Below are positions 1 to 8,024 of a stretch of DNA of 19,299 bases, in pieces. The notes under the pieces were generated by a model. The model did no database searches. It was not told where the DNA came from and worked only from the letters and a program-made list of their open reading frames with translations. Every line of letters begins with the position of its first letter. Position 1 is the stretch's first letter. A program made the position numbers and the translations under genes. Origin of the DNA: Ruminococcaceae bacterium UBA6842 (GTDB lineage Bacteria; Bacillota; Clostridia; Oscillospirales; Acutalibacteraceae); NCBI GenBank assembly GCA_002451855.1, contig DKDS01000012.1, forward strand, positions 721 through 20,019. Direction: 5' to 3'.

Positions 1-133
1 TAAATGACCTGAGCGCATTAAAGGTAAGTGAGGGGACAAGCTCGCCGCCGTCCGACTGCGCTACAAACGCAATCCCCCAAATAAAGGCAGTAACGCACAG
101 TATAAGACTGCCCTTTAAATTATTGCTTTTCAT
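1..133 (-). CDS. DMT-superfamily (EamA-type) transporter, N-terminal part, truncated by the window edge
   Basis: Only the first 44 residues are in the window. They begin MKSNNLKGSLILCVTAFIWG and continue IAFVAQSDGGELVPSLTFNA, then LRSF. A first membrane helix with an F-x-W-G-x-x-F pattern followed by a short loop and an N-A-L-R motif is typical of EamA/RhaT drug-metabolite exporters, which have ten membrane helices. The substrate cannot be told. The ATG (131-133) lies inside the last codons of tex, whose stop is at 120-122, so the two genes overlap by 14 nt and are probably translationally coupled in one minus-strand transcript. The upstream AAGAGAAG is a weak ribosome binding site. Confidence 0.72.
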   Translation of the reverse strand, partial: MKSNNLKGSLILCVTAFIWGIAFVAQSDGGELVPSLTFNALRSF

Positions 134-2288
134 GGTTTAACTTCTCTTTTCTCATTGTAAGTGAAATTCTTTTCTTTTGTATATCCACGGACAGTACCCA
201 AACCTTTACAATATCGCCGACCTTAAGCACCTCGGAGGGGTGCTTTATAAATCTGTCGGTTATCTGCGAGATGTGTACAAGTCCGTCCTGATGAACGCCT
301 ATATCCACAAAAGCCCCGAAATCTATAACATTTCTTACCGTTCCGGTAAGCTCCATTCCCGGTTTCAGGTCTTCCATTGATACTATATCGCTTCTTAAAA
401 GCGGAGGCGGAAGCTCGTCTCTCGGGTCTCTGCCCGGCCGTTCAAGTTCCTTTATTATATCATTAAGTGTCGGCACTCCTATACCGAGCTTCTCAGCCGT
501 GCTTTCAATGCCGTCAGCCTCAATTACAGGCTTTATTGCGGCGGTCTTTCCGCATTTTACATCATTATCCGTTACGCCGCACAGCTTTAAAAGCTTTTCG
601 GCGGCGGCATAGCTTTCGGGATGAACCGAGGTGTTGTCAAGCGCCTGCTTTCCGTCGGATATTTTCAAAAATCCGGCGCACTGTAAAAACGCCTTCGGAC
701 CTAATTTTGAAACCTTTTTAAGCTCTGTACGGCAGGTGAATTTTCCGTTTTCCTCACGGTAGGCTACAATGTTCTTGGCAAGCGAAGCGCCTATACCCGA
801 AACCCTTGATAAAAGCTGAACCGATGCGGTGTTGAGGTCTACGCCGACGGTGTTTACGCAGTCCTCCACAACGCCGTCAAGCGCGGCGTTAAGCTGCGCG
901 GGCGGCATATCGTGCTGATACTGACCTACGCCTATTGATTTTGGGTCTATCTTCACAAGCTCGGCAAGCGGATCCTGAAGTCTCCGTGCAATGGAAACGG
1001 CACTGCGAAGCGAAACATCGTAATCGGGAAATTCCTCCGCGGCAAGCTTGGATGCGGAATAAACGCTGGCGCCCGCTTCGGACACCACCATATAGGAAAG
1101 CCCGTCGTTAAGCTCCTTTATAACTTCAGCGGCAAAGACCTCTGTTTCGTGGCTTGCCGTTCCGTTGCCTATCGCGAAAACACGGACAGAATATTTATTT
1201 ACAAGCGATTTGATAATCTGTTTTGCTTCTTCAACCTTGTTTTTCGGAGGCACGGGATATATAACGCCCGTATCGAGAACCTTGCCCGTGCCGTCAACGA
1301 CCGCAACCTTACAGCCTGTTCTGTAACCGGGGTCAAGCCCTATTGTGACCTTGTCCTTTACGGGCGGCTGCATAAGCAGCTGCCGTAAATTAGATGAAAA
1401 GACCTTTATTGCCGAGGCGTCGGCTCTCTCTGAAAGCTCGTTTCGGATTTCACGCTCTATCGACGGGAATATCAGTCTTGTATATGCGTCCTCCGCGGCG
1501 GCTTTTACGGTCTCTGTCGCCGATGACCCCTCTTTGATGTGATTTTTCGAGATTATAAACATAGCCTTTTCACGGTCAAAATCCACCGAGACCTTAAGTA
1601 TGCCTTCCTTTTCGCCTCTGTTCACGGCAAGTATTCTGTGGTCGGGTATTTTGGAGAGCGGCCCGCTGTAATCCTTATACATTTCATAAACGCCGACGTC
1701 CTCCGTGACTGCCTTGACGGTAAGCATGCCGTGCGCAAGGCAAACAAATCTCATCCGTTTGCGTATGTCGGCGTCGTCGGAAATTTTTTCGGCAATTATA
1801 TCCATAGCCCCCGCAAGCGCTTCCTCTGCCGTTTCAACCCCTTTTTCCGGATCTGTATATTCCGCCGCAAGCGTCATGGGCGGTTTGCAGTCGGGCGCCT
1901 GTCTGTAAATTTCCTCCGCTAATGGCTCAAGACCTTTTTCTTTTGCGGCGGTGGCTCTTGTTTTGCGTTTTTTCTTGTAGGGACGGTATAAATCGTCAAG
2001 CTCGGTCAGAGTCTTCGCTCCGTCTATCGCGGCGGAAAGCTCATCGGTTAAAGCACCCTGTTCGTCTATGGCTATTTTGATTTTTTGGCGCGTTTCATCC
2101 ATATTCCGCAGATAATTAAGCCGTTCGTAAAGGGAGCGCAAAACCTGATCGTCAAGCGAGCCGGTGGCTTCCTTGCGGTAGCGCGCAATAAACGGTATGG
2201 TATTGCCGTCGTCTATAAGCTTTACGGTATTTTCAACCTGAAACGGTTTTAAGGAAAATTCCTCCGTAAGCGTTTTTATAATATCCAT
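120..2288 (-). CDS. tex: Tex family RNA-binding transcription accessory protein (S1 domain)
   Basis: Tex is a cytoplasmic nucleic-acid-binding protein linked to transcription fidelity and termination. The product is 722 residues, a usual length for the family. It shows the Tex N-terminal region (PFIARYRKEATGSLDD), a YqgF/RNase H-like core (TIGLDPGYRTGCKVAVVDG), helix-hairpin-helix repeats (LLSRVSGIGASLAKNI), and a C-terminal S1 RNA-binding domain (GMELTGTVRNVIDFGAFVDI through KRISLTMRKEK). The open frame extends upstream to 2354, but the ATG at 2286-2288 is preferred because AAGGTG lies just in front of it and the family alignment begins about there. A promoter (TTGCAC, 17 bp, TAAACT) sits directly upstream, after the rubrerythrin terminator. 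The EamA gene overlaps its 3' end. Confidence 0.96.
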   Translation of the reverse strand: MDIIKTLTEEFSLKPFQVENTVKLIDDGNTIPFIARYRKEATGSLDDQVLRSLYERLNYLRNMDETRQKIKIAIDEQGALTDELSAAIDGAKTLTELDDLYRPYKKKRKTRATAAKEKGLEPLAEEIYRQAPDCKPPMTLAAEYTDPEKGVETAEEALAGAMDIIAEKISDDADIRKRMRFVCLAHGMLTVKAVTEDVGVYEMYKDYSGPLSKIPDHRILAVNRGEKEGILKVSVDFDREKAMFIISKNHIKEGSSATETVKAAAEDAYTRLIFPSIEREIRNELSERADASAIKVFSSNLRQLLMQPPVKDKVTIGLDPGYRTGCKVAVVDGTGKVLDTGVIYPVPPKNKVEEAKQIIKSLVNKYSVRVFAIGNGTASHETEVFAAEVIKELNDGLSYMVVSEAGASVYSASKLAAEEFPDYDVSLRSAVSIARRLQDPLAELVKIDPKSIGVGQYQHDMPPAQLNAALDGVVEDCVNTVGVDLNTASVQLLSRVSGIGASLAKNIVAYREENGKFTCRTELKKVSKLGPKAFLQCAGFLKISDGKQALDNTSVHPESYAAAEKLLKLCGVTDNDVKCGKTAAIKPVIEADGIESTAEKLGIGVPTLNDIIKELERPGRDPRDELPPPLLRSDIVSMEDLKPGMELTGTVRNVIDFGAFVDIGVHQDGLVHISQITDRFIKHPSEVLKVGDIVKVWVLSVDIQKKRISLTMRKEKLNHEKQ

Positions 2289-2304
2289 TTTATCACCTTG
2301 CCTA

Positions 2305-2333
2305 AGTTTACCATAAAGCGGGATTATGTGCAA
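2305..2333 (-). promoter_or_regulatory. Sigma-A type promoter for tex
   Basis: On the minus strand TTGCAC (2328-2333) and TAAACT (2305-2310) are separated by 17 bp. They lie between the rubrerythrin terminator and the chosen tex start, so tex probably has its own transcription unit. Confidence 0.6.
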
Positions 2334-2373
2334 TAAAAAAATGGCTTTTACCACAGTCTATGCGGTAAAAGCC
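2334..2373 (-). terminator. Rho-independent terminator after the rubrerythrin gene
   Basis: A perfect 10-bp stem pairs GGCTTTTACC (2343-2352) with GGTAAAAGCC (2364-2373). On the minus strand it is followed by a run of seven U residues (A run 2334-2340 on the plus strand). It ends the perR-rubrerythrin transcript before the tex promoter. Confidence 0.85.
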
Positions 2374-2390
2374 GTTTCTCATTTTATATA

Positions 2391-2936
2391 TTATTTATTG
2401 AAATATCTCTTTAAGAGACCCTCAAACGCTCTGCCGTGTCTCGCTTCGTCCTTAGCCATTTCATGAACTGTATCGTGTATAGCGTCAAGATTAAGCTCCT
2501 TAGCAAGCTTAGCAAGCTCAAACTTGCCCATTGTAGCGCCGTTTTCGGCATCTGCGCGCATTTCAAGGTTTTTCTTGGTGCTGTCGGTAACGACCTCGCC
2601 CAAAAGCTCCGCAAACTTAGCGGCATGCTCGGCTTCCTCAAATGCCGCCTTTTCCCAGTACATACCGATTTCGGGATAGCCCTCTCTGTGGGCTACTCTT
2701 GCCATTGCAAGGTACATACCCACTTCCGTACATTCGCCGTTGAAGTTTTCGCGAAGACCGTCGATTATTCTCTGATCCGCGCCCTTGGCTATGCCAACAA
2801 CATGCTCGGCAGCCCATGTTTTTTCCTCAGACTGCTCAGCAAATTTAGAAGCCGGAGCATGGCATATAGGACATTCCTCCGGTGCAGCTTCGCCCTCATA
2901 AACATAACCGCAAACAAGACATACAAATTTTTTCAT
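2391..2936 (-). CDS. Reverse rubrerythrin (NADH-linked peroxide reductase type)
   Basis: The 181-residue product has the domain order of clostridial reverse rubrerythrins: an N-terminal rubredoxin-like iron site (CLVCGY and CPICHAP, two C-x2-C pairs, residues about 5-25), then a four-helix ferritin-like di-iron domain with carboxylate and histidine ligands in [37 protein letters not shown] and [18 protein letters not shown]. Such proteins reduce H2O2 in anaerobes using electrons from NADH via rubredoxin-type partners. The ATG at 2934-2936 is chosen over the upstream GTG/ATG extension because AGGA stands at the right distance and the protein then starts directly with the rubredoxin fold ([11 protein letters not shown]). 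It lies 25 nt behind the PerR-like gene and shares its promoter, consistent with peroxide induction. Confidence 0.95.
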   Translation of the reverse strand: MKKFVCLVCGYVYEGEAAPEECPICHAPASKFAEQSEEKTWAAEHVVGIAKGADQRIIDGLRENFNGECTEVGMYLAMARVAHREGYPEIGMYWEKAAFEEAEHAAKFAELLGEVVTDSTKKNLEMRADAENGATMGKFELAKLAKELNLDAIHDTVHEMAKDEARHGRAFEGLLKRYFNK

Positions 2937-2961
2937 TTTTAATTCCTCCGTAAATTGATTT

Positions 2962-3336
2962 TTAATCAGCTTTGCATTTACTGCACACACCGTACACGAT
3001 ATATACCGCAGTTTCGCTTAAAAAGCCGTTTTCCTTTGCCGTCTGTGCCAGAATATCCTGCTTTAACGGAGCGTCGTAAATTTTTCCGCAGTGCTTGCAG
3101 TGCAAATGCGCGTGCGGGGCGCTGTTCCCGTCAAAGTGTTCATATCCGTCGCCGACAGATAAAGAAAGTATAACGCCTTCATCGCTTAAGGCGGCAAGGT
3201 TGCGGTAGACCGTCCCGAGACTTATATTCGGGATAACCTTGCGTACCTCATTATAAACGGCAGATGCCGTGGGGTGTGTATCGGTTGAACGCAAAACCCG
3301 TAAAATTGTTTCACGCTGTCGTGAATAATTTTTCAT
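2962..3336 (-). CDS. perR: Fur/PerR-family peroxide-responsive repressor
   Basis: This is a 124-residue Fur-family regulator. The N-terminal winged helix contains [20 protein letters not shown] and [18 protein letters not shown]. The dimerisation half carries two zinc-type C-x2-C pairs ([12 protein letters not shown] and [10 protein letters not shown]). PerR senses peroxide by metal-catalysed histidine oxidation and then leaves its operators. The choice of PerR over Fur or Zur rests on length, the first-gene position before rubrerythrin, and the palindrome over its promoter, so the subtype is an inference. The ATG at 3334-3336 has AGGTGA in front; the frame also extends 14 codons upstream but that part would cover the operator. 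Confidence 0.85.
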   Translation of the reverse strand: MKNYSRQRETILRVLRSTDTHPTASAVYNEVRKVIPNISLGTVYRNLAALSDEGVILSLSVGDGYEHFDGNSAPHAHLHCKHCGKIYDAPLKQDILAQTAKENGFLSETAVYIVYGVCSKCKAD

Positions 3337-3351
3337 TGAATCACCTAAATC

Positions 3352-3364
3352 AGTAATGATTACT
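3352..3364. promoter_or_regulatory. Fur/PerR-type operator palindrome
   Basis: AGTAATGATTACT is a perfect 6-1-6 inverted repeat that resembles the PerR box TTATAATnATTATAA (shared core TAATnATTA). It lies immediately after the -10 box of the perR promoter, at about the transcription start, so a bound repressor would block that promoter. Autoregulation is inferred from position. Confidence 0.7.
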
Positions 3365-3369
3365 ATTTT

Positions 3370-3397
3370 ATTATACACGCAAATTTTATTTTGTCAA
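3370..3397 (-). promoter_or_regulatory. Consensus sigma-A promoter of the perR-rubrerythrin operon
   Basis: On the minus strand TTGACA (3392-3397) and TATAAT (3370-3375) are both perfect and are separated by 16 bp. The operator palindrome follows directly downstream. Confidence 0.85.
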
Positions 3398-3416
3398 GAA
3401 CTTTTTTTCAAAAACC

Positions 3417-3445
3417 TTGACATTTTTTTCACAATAAACTATTAT
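3417..3445 (+). promoter_or_regulatory. Sigma-A promoter of rex
   Basis: TTGACA (3417-3422) and TATTAT (3440-3445) are separated by 17 bp. It is back to back with the perR promoter, the two -35 boxes being about 20 bp apart. No clear Rex operator (TTGTTAA and its inverse) is seen here. Confidence 0.75.
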
Positions 3446-3486
3446 TATATTAGTATTAATGTAAATTTGAAAGGGTACATTTTATT

Positions 3487-4119
3487 ATGGGAAATAATAT
3501 AGTATCTAATTCAGTAATAAAGCGACTTCCGAGATATTACCGTTTTTTGGGTGAAATTAAGGCTCTCGGAACAGAGAGAATATCGTCAAGGGAGCTTTCC
3601 GAAAAAATGGGGCTTACCGCAAGTCAGATAAGGCAGGATCTTAATTGCTTCGGCGGCTTCGGTCAGCAGGGCTACGGCTACAATGTTACCATACTTCAGT
3701 CTGAAATAGGGCATATATTAGGTCTTGATACGCCGAAAAGCACTATTTTAATAGGCGCCGGAAATCTCGGAAAGGCAGTCACGCTTCATATAAATTTCGA
3801 GGCTGTCGGTTTTCGTCTTATAGGACTGTTTGACAATAAGGAATCGGTTGTGGGGCAGGTCATAAAAAATCTTCCCGTGAGGAATATTTCAACACTTGAT
3901 GAATTCTGCCGCGAAAATCTTCCCGAGGTTGCGATACTCTGCATACCCAAGGACGCCGCAATGGGAATGTCAAAACAGCTTGTTAAGCTCGGAATTAAAG
4001 GCGTATGGAATTTCAGCCATTATGATTTGGCGTTCAATTATCCTGATATAAAGGTGGAAAATGTGCATTTCGGAGACAGTCTTATGACCCTCTCATATAA
4101 GCTTACAAATAATGCCTGA
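3487..4119 (+). CDS. rex: Redox-sensing transcriptional repressor Rex
   Basis: Rex reads the NADH/NAD+ ratio and represses fermentation and respiration genes until NADH rises. The 210-residue product has the usual length. The N-terminal winged helix is recognisable from RLPRYYRFLGEI and LTASQIRQDLNCFGGFGQQG. It is followed by a Rossmann dinucleotide-binding motif (ILIGAGNLGKAV), and by the C-terminal domain-swap helix region ending HFGDSLMTLSYKL. AAAGGG lies 11 nt before the ATG, a rather long spacing. It is single-gene, with its own promoter and a terminator at 4162. It stands divergent from perR, so two redox regulators share one control region. Confidence 0.96.
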   Translation: MGNNIVSNSVIKRLPRYYRFLGEIKALGTERISSRELSEKMGLTASQIRQDLNCFGGFGQQGYGYNVTILQSEIGHILGLDTPKSTILIGAGNLGKAVTLHINFEAVGFRLIGLFDNKESVVGQVIKNLPVRNISTLDEFCRENLPEVAILCIPKDAAMGMSKQLVKLGIKGVWNFSHYDLAFNYPDIKVENVHFGDSLMTLSYKLTNNA

Positions 4120-4161
4120 GCCCGGTAAAATCAATCGCCGACGGTCTGTTTGAGGTCCTGC

Positions 4162-4190
4162 GCCGACAGCTGTCGGCTTTTTGTTTTTAT
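4162..4190 (+). terminator. Rho-independent terminator of rex
   Basis: GCCGAC (4162-4167) pairs with GTCGGC (4172-4177) around an AGCT loop, followed by TTTTTGTTTTTATTTT. Confidence 0.85.
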
Positions 4191-4225
4191 TTTCGTCATT
4201 TATTGACATTTTTTGCTTCAAAAGG

Positions 4226-4254
4226 TTGACATAAAGCAAGAAAAAATATATAAT
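4226..4254 (+). promoter_or_regulatory. Perfect sigma-A promoter of the dockerin-cohesin-thiN operon
   Basis: TTGACA (4226-4231) and TATAAT (4249-4254) have a 17-bp spacer. A second TTGACA at 4203-4208 has no good -10 partner. The distance from the -10 to the ATG at 4295 leaves a short leader with AAAGGAG as ribosome binding site. Confidence 0.85.
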
Positions 4255-4294
4255 TATTCTGTTTAAGGTTTACTTTTTAAAGGAGCAAAAGAAA

Positions 4295-5785
4295 ATGAAG
4301 GGAATGCAAAGAATTTCTTGTTTTTTGCTTTCGCTTGCGGTATTTCTTACCGCAACTGTTTATGTTGAAAAAGTGTATGCGGACGGGAGCTTTGAGGAAC
4401 AGATATCGTCCTTTCCCGAAAGCTACAAGTCCTCTCTCAGGGCTCTCCATTCAATATATCCGAACTGGAAGTTTTATGCGGATTATATCGATATAACTCT
4501 TGATGAGGCCGCGGAACTTGAGACGGTACGCAAGGTTACGGACGATAAGAGCATTTCATGGCGTTCAATGGACAAGGGCTCGTACGATTGGGGAAGCGGC
4601 ACTTGGGTTTCGGTAGAAGAAGGCAGATGGCATTATGCTTCAAGAGAAGTAATAAAATATTATATGGACCCGAGAAACTTCCTTAATGAGAGATACATAT
4701 ACGCTTATATGAAGCAAAATTACGATCCTACAAGCCAAAATGAGGAGGGAATAAGAAAGATTGTAAGCGGCACATTCCTTGAGAATGGCTATTACGACCC
4801 GAACGATACCGCATACGGCGGTTCATATATAGCAGTAATAATGGAGGCGGCAAGGAGGTCCGGTATCAATCCGTATATACTTGCGGCGACTATTATACAG
4901 GAGCAGGGCTCGGGCGGAACCTCGGGTATTATCGCGGGACCCTATTATAATTTTTTCAATATTTCCGCTAACGGAAACGATCCGGTGGCAAACGGTATAA
5001 GCTACGCCAGAGGAAAAGGCTGGGATACAAGGTCTAAATCCATAATAGAAGGTGCGACTTTCAGTGGTAATAACTATGTCAGCGCAGGACAGAATACATA
5101 TTTCTATATCAATTATAATATAAAGGATATTAACAACCTTTGGCACCAGTACGCCACAGCGGTTCACAACGCGTCATCATCTGCAAGGCAGCTTGAAAAG
5201 ACATATAAGGATTTGAAATCGGCAGAGCTTGATTTTCTTATACCTGTTTATAAGAATATGTCTGATATGGCTTCTCAGCTGCCCGAAAGGAACGGGAACC
5301 TCAACAATTATTATTTTGAAAGTATAAACGCAGAGGGTCTTACCCCGTCGTTTGACAAATTTAATTACAGCTACAGCCTGAGCGTTTCGGGGGATTCCAC
5401 AGTATATGTAAAGCTTCCCGAAAGTGCGGAATACGCAGGAGACGCAAGCTATAATCTGAATACAGGCAGTAATTATATTGCTTTAAGGGTAAAATCGCAA
5501 AGCGGATATTATAGTGAGTATTATATTGATGTATGGGCAGGCTCGCCGTGTCGGCTTACGGTAAGCACCGAGAACAGTCCGGTTTCGGTCGTCAGAAAGG
5601 GCGATACCAACGGAGACGGTAAGGTTACGCTTATGGACCTTGCGAATGTTCAAAGACATATGCTCGGTCTTATATCCCTTACGGGAAACAACTTTGTCGG
5701 CGCGGATACAAATTCCGACGGAAAGATATCGCTTATAGACCTTGCAAACATTCAAAGGCATTTGCTTGGGATTATAAACCTGTAA
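4295..5785 (+). CDS. Secreted dockerin-containing N-acetylglucosaminidase (GH73-like)
   Basis: The 496-residue product starts with a signal peptide (residues 1 to about 29, hydrophobic FLLSLAVFLTATVYV). Residues about 45-300 look like a bacterial glucosaminidase of the LytD/GH73 type that cuts peptidoglycan glycan strands. The segment INPYILAATIIQEQGSGGTS with Glu203 is the likely catalytic acid region, followed by GPYYNFFNI. Residues about 340-413 resemble a cadherin-like beta-sandwich. The C-terminus (about 436-496) is a type I dockerin with two Ca-binding segments, DTNGDGKVTLMD and DTNSDGKISLID, each followed by L-A-N-x-Q-R-H-x-L-G. The next gene, 23 nt downstream, encodes a membrane-bound cohesin-like protein, so the hydrolase is probably held at the cell surface by it. 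The exact bond specificity is not proven. Confidence 0.9.
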   Translation: MKGMQRISCFLLSLAVFLTATVYVEKVYADGSFEEQISSFPESYKSSLRALHSIYPNWKFYADYIDITLDEAAELETVRKVTDDKSISWRSMDKGSYDWGSGTWVSVEEGRWHYASREVIKYYMDPRNFLNERYIYAYMKQNYDPTSQNEEGIRKIVSGTFLENGYYDPNDTAYGGSYIAVIMEAARRSGINPYILAATIIQEQGSGGTSGIIAGPYYNFFNISANGNDPVANGISYARGKGWDTRSKSIIEGATFSGNNYVSAGQNTYFYINYNIKDINNLWHQYATAVHNASSSARQLEKTYKDLKSAELDFLIPVYKNMSDMASQLPERNGNLNNYYFESINAEGLTPSFDKFNYSYSLSVSGDSTVYVKLPESAEYAGDASYNLNTGSNYIALRVKSQSGYYSEYYIDVWAGSPCRLTVSTENSPVSVVRKGDTNGDGKVTLMDLANVQRHMLGLISLTGNNFVGADTNSDGKISLIDLANIQRHLLGIINL

Positions 5786-5808
5786 TAAAATACGGAATGA
5801 GGATAGAT

Positions 5809-7341
5809 ATGAAAAAAAGCTTAATTAAAATCATTACAATTCTTGCGGCTGTGCCCGTTGCGGTAAGCTGTCTTGTTTTTACCGCTTCTGCCGCAGGCAC
5901 CACAATATCCTTCAGCAGCAGTAAGCCGAGCGTTAACGATTCGGTTACGGTTACGGTTACGGTAAACGCCGATGAAAATATGTACGGAACATCGTTTTCT
6001 GTTAATTATAATCCTGATGTGCTCCGATTTGAGAGCGGAGACAATGCCACAGGCGGCGCGGGCGTCGTAAATGTGGTTTATTCTGTAAGCGGCAAAACAA
6101 AGCAATCCTGTCCGCTTAAATTTACGGCGATAGCCTCAGGCTCCTGCACGGTAAGCGTTGTTAACGCTATGTATGCGAGCGATAATGAAATTGCGGTAGG
6201 CGGTTCCTCGGCAACGCTTGCGGTAGCGGACGCCGCAAAATCCGATAATGCCAACTTAAAATCGCTTTCGTTAAGCACAGGCACGCTTTCACCGAAATTT
6301 TCCGCAAGTAAAACCTCATATACGGCAAAGGTTGCGAAAAATGTTACGGAGTGCAAGATTTTTGCCACTGCGGCAGACAGCGGCGCAAAGGTTGAGGTGT
6401 CGGGTACCTCCGCGCTTAACGAGGGCAAGAATGTACGGACGGTTACGGTAACAGCGCCCAGCGGAGCGCAAAAGGTGTATACTATTACAATTACACGCTC
6501 TGATGAAGAAGAAAAACCCGAAGAGTCGTCCCAAACCGAACCGCAGCCGAACGAGACGGTTATAGACGGCGTTCCGTTTACGGTTCTCACCGATATTTCG
6601 GGAATTGCTCTTCCGAACGGATTTTCGGCTGACACCGCCGATTTTAACGGCACTCAGGTTGCGGTTGCCAAGGATACGGCAGGCTACTACACCGTTTATT
6701 ATCTTAAGGGTGCCGATGATTCATGCGTTCCGTATTTGCTTTCCGAGGACGGAAAGACCTTTGAAAAGCTTAAATATGCCGTTTTCGGCAATAATACATA
6801 TATCTTTGCGAATATACCCGAGGGGTATAAGGCGCCGTCGGGGTATTATGAAACAACAGTGGATATAGGCGGATTTAATATAAAGGCTTTTGCGGTCGCA
6901 AATACCGAGACGGGAGCTTCGGGCGGACTTAATGCTTCTGCGGAAGACGCGGATTATTCCGATTTTTATTATGTATACTGCTTCTTTAACGGTAACTTCT
7001 CTATGTACCGTTATGACAGCGCGGAAAATGTTTTGCAAAGAGCGCCGGAGTTTAAGCTTGTAAAGGAAGAATTGGAAATTAAGCCCGGCGGATTCGGTTC
7101 GAGATTTGCTTCTTTGTCCGCAAATGCCAAAATAATGGTTATATGTTTAGTTGTGGCTTTAATAGCCGCCGCGGTTCTTGTTGTTCTTCTTATATTGAAG
7201 CTTGTAAAAGGAAAAGACAGCGAGGATGACATTGCGTTCACAAGTGATTTTGACGAGGTTGCCGTAAGCGACGGTACGGAAAAATACGAAGACGGGGACG
7301 CGGAGGATGATGAGCAGACCCAAGAGGAAGAAAAGCTGTAA
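5809..7341 (+). CDS. Membrane-anchored cohesin-like / cadherin-like beta-sandwich surface protein
   Basis: The 510-residue product has a signal peptide (1-29). Residues about 31-142 look like a cohesin domain: TTISFSSSKPSVNDSVTVTV, NMYGTSFSVNYNPDVLRFES and a closing S-x-x-L-A-V strand. Residues about 144-236 form a cadherin-like beta-sandwich (LKSLSLSTGTLSPKFSASKT through KVYTITITR). A Glu/Pro/Ser linker and an unrecognised extracellular region (about 250-430) follow, then one membrane helix (about 440-466, IMVICLVVALIAAAVLVVLL) and an acidic cytoplasmic tail. ATG 5809 is chosen over ATG 5797 because GAGG lies six bases before it. It follows the dockerin gene closely and thiN follows 11 nt later. 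Family knowledge says cohesins bind dockerins, so the two neighbours probably pair. The cohesin call is from sequence resemblance only. Confidence 0.8.
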   Translation: MKKSLIKIITILAAVPVAVSCLVFTASAAGTTISFSSSKPSVNDSVTVTVTVNADENMYGTSFSVNYNPDVLRFESGDNATGGAGVVNVVYSVSGKTKQSCPLKFTAIASGSCTVSVVNAMYASDNEIAVGGSSATLAVADAAKSDNANLKSLSLSTGTLSPKFSASKTSYTAKVAKNVTECKIFATAADSGAKVEVSGTSALNEGKNVRTVTVTAPSGAQKVYTITITRSDEEEKPEESSQTEPQPNETVIDGVPFTVLTDISGIALPNGFSADTADFNGTQVAVAKDTAGYYTVYYLKGADDSCVPYLLSEDGKTFEKLKYAVFGNNTYIFANIPEGYKAPSGYYETTVDIGGFNIKAFAVANTETGASGGLNASAEDADYSDFYYVYCFFNGNFSMYRYDSAENVLQRAPEFKLVKEELEIKPGGFGSRFASLSANAKIMVICLVVALIAAAVLVVLLILKLVKGKDSEDDIAFTSDFDEVAVSDGTEKYEDGDAEDDEQTQEEEKL

Positions 7342-7352
7342 GGAAATTATTT

Positions 7353-7970
7353 ATGGGTAAAATTTGCGCCGTAATATCCGGAGGTGAGTATTCGGGTCTT
7401 AACGGTATTGAAAAAGCGGATTATATCATAGCCTGCGATAAAGGCTTTGAGTATGCGCTCGAAAACGGTATAAAGCCGGATATATTTGTCGGCGATTTTG
7501 ATTCGTATAAGGGCGCTGTTCCCGCGGGTATACCCGTGCTGGAGCTTCCTACGCAAAAGGACGATACGGATACCTTGGCGGCATTAAGATACGCCGTGGC
7601 GGCAGGCTACGCTGAAATAGAAATTTACTGCGCCTTGGGCGGCAGAACGGACCATACGCTTGCAAATATTCAGGCGGCGGCGTTTGCCGTGAAAAACGGC
7701 GCTGTTGTGCGTATTTTCGGAAAAGAAACAAGGATGATTGTGTTGAGCGGCGGCGGAATTACCGTTCCGCCCGAAAAGAACTGCTCGCTTTCAATTTTTT
7801 CGCTTACCGATAAATGCGAGGGTGTTACGGCTTCGGGTGTTAAATATCCGCTTGAAAACGCGGAAATAAACAATACATTCCCGATAGGCGTCAGCAACGA
7901 ATGGAAAGGGAACGCCGAAATATCTGTTAAAAGCGGAATTTTAGCCGTGGTAATTTCAAAATTGATATAA
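7353..7970 (+). CDS. thiN: Thiamine pyrophosphokinase
   Basis: It transfers pyrophosphate from ATP to thiamine to make the cofactor thiamine diphosphate in the cytoplasm. The 205-residue product has the family length and motifs: DYIIACDKGFEYALENGI, KPDIFVGDFDS, the acidic pair in TQKDDTDTLAAL, and GGRTDHTLANI. The C-terminal beta domain (residues about 130-205) has the usual GxxxS..L pattern. AAGGAA lies before the ATG. It is the third gene of the surface-protein operon, 11 nt after the cohesin-like gene, with no promoter seen between them. In many relatives thiN follows rpe; here rpe is 5.5 kb away. No riboswitch for thiamine was found. Confidence 0.93.
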   Translation: MGKICAVISGGEYSGLNGIEKADYIIACDKGFEYALENGIKPDIFVGDFDSYKGAVPAGIPVLELPTQKDDTDTLAALRYAVAAGYAEIEIYCALGGRTDHTLANIQAAAFAVKNGAVVRIFGKETRMIVLSGGGITVPPEKNCSLSIFSLTDKCEGVTASGVKYPLENAEINNTFPIGVSNEWKGNAEISVKSGILAVVISKLI

Positions 7971-7971
7971 A

Positions 7972-8004
7972 AAACGGGACTGTCAAACAGTCCCGTTTTT
8001 TTCA
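7972..8004. terminator. Bidirectional terminator between thiN and the 6S RNA
   Basis: ACGGGACTG pairs with CAGTCCCGT around TCAAA, with a T run on the plus strand side and an A run on the other. It can end thiN transcription (plus) and the minus-strand small RNA. Confidence 0.9.
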
Positions 8005-8024
8005 CAGTATTAATTTTAAACTCT

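Noticed and set aside
2436..2942. 168-residue plus-strand frame
   Set aside because: It mirrors the rubrerythrin gene, whose metal-binding motifs are clear on the minus strand.
5600..5785. Dockerin duplication as a tandem DNA repeat
   Set aside because: The two similar segments are the normal internal duplication of a dockerin domain, not a separate repeat element.
6078..6653. 191-residue minus-strand frame
   Set aside because: It is a shadow of the cohesin-like gene; the plus-strand product has a signal peptide, domains and a membrane helix.
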